Of a stretch of DNA of 64,000 nt, positions 59,442 through 64,000 are shown piece by piece. The notes beneath the pieces are model-generated. The model did not search any database. It was not told the origin of the DNA and worked only from the letters and a program-made list of their open reading frames with translations. The stretch lies in the NCBI GenBank assembly GCA_027494165.1, contig JAOSJM010000001.1:1-64000 (forward strand). The letters run 5' to 3'. The stretch is from Acidimicrobiia bacterium. Its GTDB lineage: Bacteria > Actinomycetota > Acidimicrobiia > IMCC26256 > JAOSJM01. Numbering within the stretch: the first letter of the stretch is position 1; every line of letters begins with the position of its first letter. A program made the translations under genes and the position numbers.

Positions 59442-59534
59442 TCAGGGGCGCCAGTAGACGAGCACGGAGGTCAGCACGACACCGGCCGCGGTCCCCCACA
59501 GGAACGTCGCCACCCCGTCGAGCCGCCCGCGCAC
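59442..59534 (-). CDS. 30-aa single-TM microprotein
   Basis: SD GGGAGG 6-7 nt before GTG; MRGRLDGVATFLWGTAAGVVLTSVLVYWRP*. Confidence 0.5.
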   Translation of the reverse strand: MRGRLDGVATFLWGTAAGVVLTSVLVYWRP

Positions 59535-59776
59535 GTTGCCGCCTCCCTGCCCGCCCGGCCGCTTGCGCCGGCCCCCGGCCAGCCTAACGACCACGCTGCG
59601 CGTCCAGTGGGACACTCGGAGTGATCCACCCGGTCGGGAGGAGGGTGCACGAGGGGGCGCGGACGCCCGAACGCCCCGGAGCCGGGGCAAGCGGGACGCC
59701 CGGTGACCGCGCTCCCCGCTCGCCCGGACGCGCAGCGCGCGAAGGACCCGAGCAGGCCCGGCCGGCGGACTCCGGG

Positions 59777-61522
59777 CTACATGAGGCCCATGCTGCCGAC
59801 GTTGCGGAGGAGGTCCGAGAGCACCTCGGGGTCGGTGCGCACGTTGACCACCGCGGGCCCGCCGCTCCCGAGGGCCCGGCCGAGCGCGGGGCGGAGCTCG
59901 TCGAGCGTGTCGACCTGCTCGCCGTGGCCGCCGAGGGCCGCGGCCAGGAGGTCGTAGCGGGTGTCGGCCAGCTCGCTCGCCACCCGGCGCCCCGGCCCGA
60001 ACCAGGCGTCCTGCTCGTGGCTCACGTCGCGCCAGCCGCAGTTGTTCGAGACGACGCACACGACCTGGAGGCCGTGACGGACGGCCGTGTCGAGCTCCAT
60101 GGCGCTGAGCCCGAACGCCCCGTCGCCGGCGAAGACCACCACCGGCTCGTCGGGTCGCGCGGCCGCGGCGCCGAGGGCGAACGGGAGCCCCACCCCGAGC
60201 GTGCCGAGCGCGGTCGTGGTGGACAGCAGACGCCCCGGCGCCTCCGCGTACATGTAGGCGAGTCCCCAGGTGAGCGCGTCGCCACCGTCGGCCACGAACG
60301 TCACTCGCTTGCCCACGGCCTCCCGCACGAAGGCGACCGTCTCGCGGACCGCGGCCCCGGCGTGCACCCGGGGCCCGCGGTGCTCGTCGATCTGCCGGTC
60401 CCACGTCGAGACCATGAAGGCCGTCAGGTCCCGGGCCTCGGCCAGCCAGGCGTCCCGGCCGGGCGGGCTCCGGCGCCAGGCGTCGGCCAGGTCGGCCACG
60501 ACCCGCCGGACGTCGCCGACGAGGGCGAGGTCGGGGCGGCGGTTCCCCCCGATGCGCTCGGGATGGATGTCGACCTGGATCACCGTCTGGCCCGGCGCGA
60601 ACAGCGGGGCGGTGCCGAAGCTCACGTTGGCGTTGAAGGCGCTGCCGAGGACGAGCACGACGTCGGCCGAGGCGAGGGCGGCGCCGGCGTGCACGAGGGT
60701 GCCGAGGCACCACGGGTGCGAGTCGGGCACGGTGCCTCGCGCGGCGCTCGTGGTGGTGACCGGCATGCGGGCCACCTGGGCCAGGCGGGCCAGGTCGTCG
60801 CCGGCACCCGACCAGAAGACCCCGCCGCCGGCGAGAACGATCGGGCGCTCCGCCCGCTCGAGGATCTCGAGGGCGGCCTCGATGTCCTCGGGGGCGCCCG
60901 CGGGGCTCGGGATGGTGGCCGGGTACCCGTCGGCGATCTCGGGATCGGGCGGCGCGGCACGGGCGGAGAGCACGTCCTGGGGCACCTCGAGGTAGACGGG
61001 GCCGGGCCGGCCCGCGCGGGCCTGGTACAGCGCGTCGGCGACGACCCGGGGGAGGCGGGCGGTCTCCAGGCAGGTGATCGCGTGCTTGGCGACCGGCGCG
61101 GCGATCGCCCGCTGGTCGACGTCCTGGACCGCCCCCCGACCGCTCATGGCCAGCCCGGTGCGGCCGGCGACGAGCACGAGCGGGAGGCTCCACACGCCGG
61201 CGTCCACCAGGCCGATCACGGCGTTGGCGAAGCCGGGCCCGGCCGTGACCGCCGCGACGCCGGCCCGGCCCGTGGCGAGCGCCCACCCCTCGGCGGCGAG
61301 GGCTGCCGCGCCCTCGTGCCGGTGGTCCACGACCCGGATGCCGGCCCCCCGGCATCCGTCGAGCAGCGGGACGATGTGCCCGCCGCAGAGCGAGAAGACG
61401 GTCTCGACCCCGGCCTCGCGCATCGCCCGGGCCATGAGGAGGCCACCGTGGGGAGCCTCGGGGTCCGCGGTCGGGGTCGCGGTCGTGGCAGGGGCGGCCG
61501 GCGTCGGGCTGAAGTCCGGCAT
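59777..61522 (-). CDS. thiamine-pyrophosphate-dependent enzyme (acetolactate synthase/oxalyl-CoA decarboxylase-like)
   Basis: VETVFSLCGGHIVPLLDGCRGAGIRVVDHRHEGAAALAAEGWALATGRAGVAAVTAGPG; VVVFAGDGAFGLSAMELDTAVRHGLQVVCVVSNNCGW (ThDP motif). Confidence 0.95.
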   Translation of the reverse strand: MPDFSPTPAAPATTATPTADPEAPHGGLLMARAMREAGVETVFSLCGGHIVPLLDGCRGAGIRVVDHRHEGAAALAAEGWALATGRAGVAAVTAGPGFANAVIGLVDAGVWSLPLVLVAGRTGLAMSGRGAVQDVDQRAIAAPVAKHAITCLETARLPRVVADALYQARAGRPGPVYLEVPQDVLSARAAPPDPEIADGYPATIPSPAGAPEDIEAALEILERAERPIVLAGGGVFWSGAGDDLARLAQVARMPVTTTSAARGTVPDSHPWCLGTLVHAGAALASADVVLVLGSAFNANVSFGTAPLFAPGQTVIQVDIHPERIGGNRRPDLALVGDVRRVVADLADAWRRSPPGRDAWLAEARDLTAFMVSTWDRQIDEHRGPRVHAGAAVRETVAFVREAVGKRVTFVADGGDALTWGLAYMYAEAPGRLLSTTTALGTLGVGLPFALGAAAARPDEPVVVFAGDGAFGLSAMELDTAVRHGLQVVCVVSNNCGWRDVSHEQDAWFGPGRRVASELADTRYDLLAAALGGHGEQVDTLDELRPALGRALGSGGPAVVNVRTDPEVLSDLLRNVGSMGLM

Positions 61523-61656
61523 GGCGACCTCCTCGTGCCCCCGACCCCCTCGGGCCCTCGGGCGGGCCAGCCCCCGCCCGACCCGGGCGGACCCGGCGGA
61601 CGTGACGAGATCAGCCTTCCGCCTCGGGGGCCCCGGCGCAAGGGCCGCCAGGGTCG

Positions 61657-61866
61657 TCAGTCGTCCTTGAGCGCGACCGCGTTGGGCGTGACGTGCATCC
61701 GCGGCTCGAAGGCCTCGACCTCGACGTGGCGCTCGTGAGGAGCGAAGCGCTCGTGGAGCTCGCCGACGCATCGCCGGCACGGACCGGCGAAGCGCATGAG
61801 GGCAGGTTCGCCGCAGCGCAGGCACGGCATCTCGACGGGCTCCAGCTCCTCGACGGCGTCGATCAT
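61657..61866 (-). CDS. small zinc-ribbon protein
   Basis: MIDAVEELEPVEMPCLRCGEPALMRFAGPCRRCVGELHERFAPHERHVEVEAFEPRMHVTPNAVALKDD: CxxC...CxxC. Confidence 0.7.
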   Translation of the reverse strand: MIDAVEELEPVEMPCLRCGEPALMRFAGPCRRCVGELHERFAPHERHVEVEAFEPRMHVTPNAVALKDD

Positions 61867-61949
61867 CGGTCGGCTCCTCGGCTCGGGTGCCCAGCATGGC
61901 GCGCGCGGTCCGTCCGTTGGTGGTTCGAAGGCTCGCGCCGAGCCCGGCT

Positions 61950-62135
61950 TCAGCCCCGGCCGTCGGCCTCCCCGCCCTCCTCCAGCACGACGTCGAGGCG
62001 CTCGAGGCAGTCCTCGCAGCGGTAGGCCACGACCTCGCCGGGCTCGAAGCCCTCCGGGGGAGGGTAGGTGAGGCGGTGGGCGACCCCGCCGCACTCCACG
62101 CAGACGATGGTCTCGGGGACGTCCATCGCCCGCAC
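61950..62135 (-). CDS. small zinc-ribbon protein
   Basis: MDVPETIVCVECGGVAHRLTYPPPEGFEPGEVVAYRCEDCLERLDVVLEEGG: CxxC...CxxC. Confidence 0.7.
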   Translation of the reverse strand: MRAMDVPETIVCVECGGVAHRLTYPPPEGFEPGEVVAYRCEDCLERLDVVLEEGGEADGRG

Positions 62136-62196
62136 GGTAGACGGGACCGTGGCCGGCCGGCCGTAGCGGGGGTCTTCCCCGCGCGGGAAGGGCCGT

Positions 62197-62212
62197 TCAG
62201 CGATCTCTCAGC
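62197..62212 (+). promoter_or_regulatory. TCAGC direct repeats with 11-bp spacing (possible response-regulator box)
   Basis: TCAGCGATCTCTCAGC just upstream of the response regulator. Confidence 0.3.
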
Positions 62213-62233
62213 CGGATGGCCCACACTGGGGTG

Positions 62234-62905
62234 ATGCGAGTGCTGCTCGTCGAGGACGATCGGGCCGCACGTGACGCCCTGGTGCGGGGTCTGCGGCTCG
62301 AGGGCTACGACGTCGACGCGGTGGCGAACGGCGAGGGGGCGCTGGAGCAGCAGGCGGCGGCGCCGGCCGACGCGATCGTGCTCGATCTTCGCCTCCCCGA
62401 CCTTGACGGGCTCGAGGTCTGCCGGCGGTGGCGGAGCCAGGGGGACCGGACCCCGGTGCTGATGCTCACGGCGCGCGACGCCGTGGCCGAGCGCGTCGCG
62501 GGCCTCGACGCGGGGGCCGACGACTACCTGGTGAAGCCCTACGCCCTGCCCGAGCTGACGGCCCGGCTGCGCGCGCTGCTCCGCCGGACGGCCGAGCCCG
62601 AGGGCGAGACGCTGCGCTTCGCCCACCTCTCCCTGGACCCCGGGACCCGCGAGGTCCGCTGCGGCGACCGGCTCGTCGAGCTCACCCGCACCGAGTTCTC
62701 CCTGCTCGAGCTGTTCCTCCGCAACCCCCGCCAGGTGCTGCCCCGCCACGTCATCTTCGACCGGGTCTGGGGCTACGACTTCGGGCCCCGGTCGAACTCG
62801 CTCGAGGTCTACGTCGGCTACCTGCGCCGCAAGACGGAGGCCGGTGGCGAGCCCCGGCTCATCCACACGAGCCGGGGTGTGGGCTACGTGCTGCGCGAGC
62901 CGTGA
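62234..62905 (+). CDS. OmpR-family response regulator (MprA-like)
   Basis: [89 protein letters not shown]. Confidence 0.95.
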   Translation: MRVLLVEDDRAARDALVRGLRLEGYDVDAVANGEGALEQQAAAPADAIVLDLRLPDLDGLEVCRRWRSQGDRTPVLMLTARDAVAERVAGLDAGADDYLVKPYALPELTARLRALLRRTAEPEGETLRFAHLSLDPGTREVRCGDRLVELTRTEFSLLELFLRNPRQVLPRHVIFDRVWGYDFGPRSNSLEVYVGYLRRKTEAGGEPRLIHTSRGVGYVLREP

Positions 62906-64000
62906 GCCTGCGCGTCCGTCTCACCCTGGTGGCCGCGGCCGCGGTGGCCGTCGCGGTGGCCGGGGCCTCTCTCTTCGCCTACCGGGCGACCCACCGGGAG
63001 CTCCTGCGCGAGGTCGACGAGAGCCTCGTCGAGCGGGTCGAGGCCCTCGCCGGCTTCCGGCCCGGCCCGGCGCGGCGCGACCCCGTGGACCCGGCCCGGT
63101 TCCCGACGCCCCGGTTCGGGGCCGCCGGTGGCTTCGCCCAGGTCGTGCTCGACGACGGGCGGATCCTCGTGGCCCCGGGCAACGACGAGCTGCCGGTCTC
63201 CGAGCAGGCGCTGGACGTGGCGTCGGGGACCGGGGGTCGGCTGCTCGAGGACGTGCAGGTCGACGGCGACCGGGTGCGGGTGCTGACCGAACCGTTCGCG
63301 GAGGGCGTCGCGGTACAGGTGGCCCGGCCCTCGACGAGGTCGACGCCCTGCTCGGCCGGCTCCGCTGGCTCCTCGCGGGGCGACCGTCGCCGGGGTGGTG
63401 CTCGCGGCCGGGCTGGGGCTGGTCGTGGCGCGAGCCGCGCTCCGGCCCGTCCACCAGCTCACGGAGACCGCGGAGGAGGTCACCCGGACCCTCGACCTCG
63501 CCCGCCGGATCGACGTCGCCGGCCGTGACGAGCTGGCCCGTCTCGCCGCCAGCTTCAACACGATGCTCGCCGCCCTCCAGGCGTCGGTCGACGCCCAGCG
63601 CCAGCTCGTGGCCGACGCGTCCCACGAGCTACGGACCCCCCTCACCTCGCTGCGGACCAACGTCGACGTCCTGGCCCGGGCCGACGAGCTCGATCCCGAG
63701 GAGCGCGACCGGCTGCGTCGCGATGTCGACGGGCAGATCGCCGAGCTGGCCGGCCTCGTCGGCGACGTCATCGAGCTCGCCCGCGAGGGGGAGCCGGTGC
63801 GGGTCACCGAGGACGTGCGCCTCGACGAGCTCGTGGCGATGGCGGTCGAGCAGGCCGCGTTCCACTGGCCCCAGGCCCGCTTCGACACCGACCTGGATCC
63901 CGTGACCGTCCGTGGTGTCCCCGAGCGGCTCGAGCGGGCGGTGGCCAACCTGCTCGACAACGCGGGGAAGTGGAGCCCGCCAGACGCGCCGGTCGAGGTG
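62902..64000 (+). CDS. sensor histidine kinase, partial (continues past window), frame-interrupted twice
   Basis: [101 protein letters not shown]; breaks near 63328-63330 and G4 63377-63380. Confidence 0.9.

Overview
This is a gap-free 64 kb window of very high-GC chromosomal DNA. Gene content suggests an actinobacterium, probably Acidimicrobiia-like; that placement is inference and no marker gene was tested. It is densely packed with ordinary metabolic and regulatory genes. These include acyl-CoA dehydrogenases, enoyl-CoA hydratases, a thiolase/DUF35 pair, a CaiB-type CoA-transferase, two P450s with a ferredoxin and an F420/LLM oxidoreductase, an acyl-CoA carboxylase (CT + BCCP), two PhoD-like phosphatases, a KhtTU-like K+/H+ antiporter, three two-component systems, tandem HD-domain membrane proteins, a carotenoid oxygenase, a membrane sulfite-oxidase-like Mo enzyme cluster and a ThDP enzyme. 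I saw no tRNA, rRNA, CRISPR array, prophage or transposase. The most interesting items are: (i) a two-component system divergent from an acidic His-rich protein, a TM protein, ApbE and a ferric-reductase-like protein; (ii) a leader with a 23-nt long-range inverted repeat enclosing an unlisted 30-aa TM microprotein, upstream of two fused-stop/start HD-domain proteins; (iii) a dispersed palindromic intergenic repeat family (4 copies) with a conserved asymmetric loop; (iv) a tandem double-TetR regulator; and (v) TetR-type operators, one matching the KstR consensus, in front of catabolic genes. About 20 genes carry one-base frame breaks, mostly in G/C homopolymers. This looks like an assembly or read-error signature rather than biology, so frame-broken genes are annotated as interrupted CDS.
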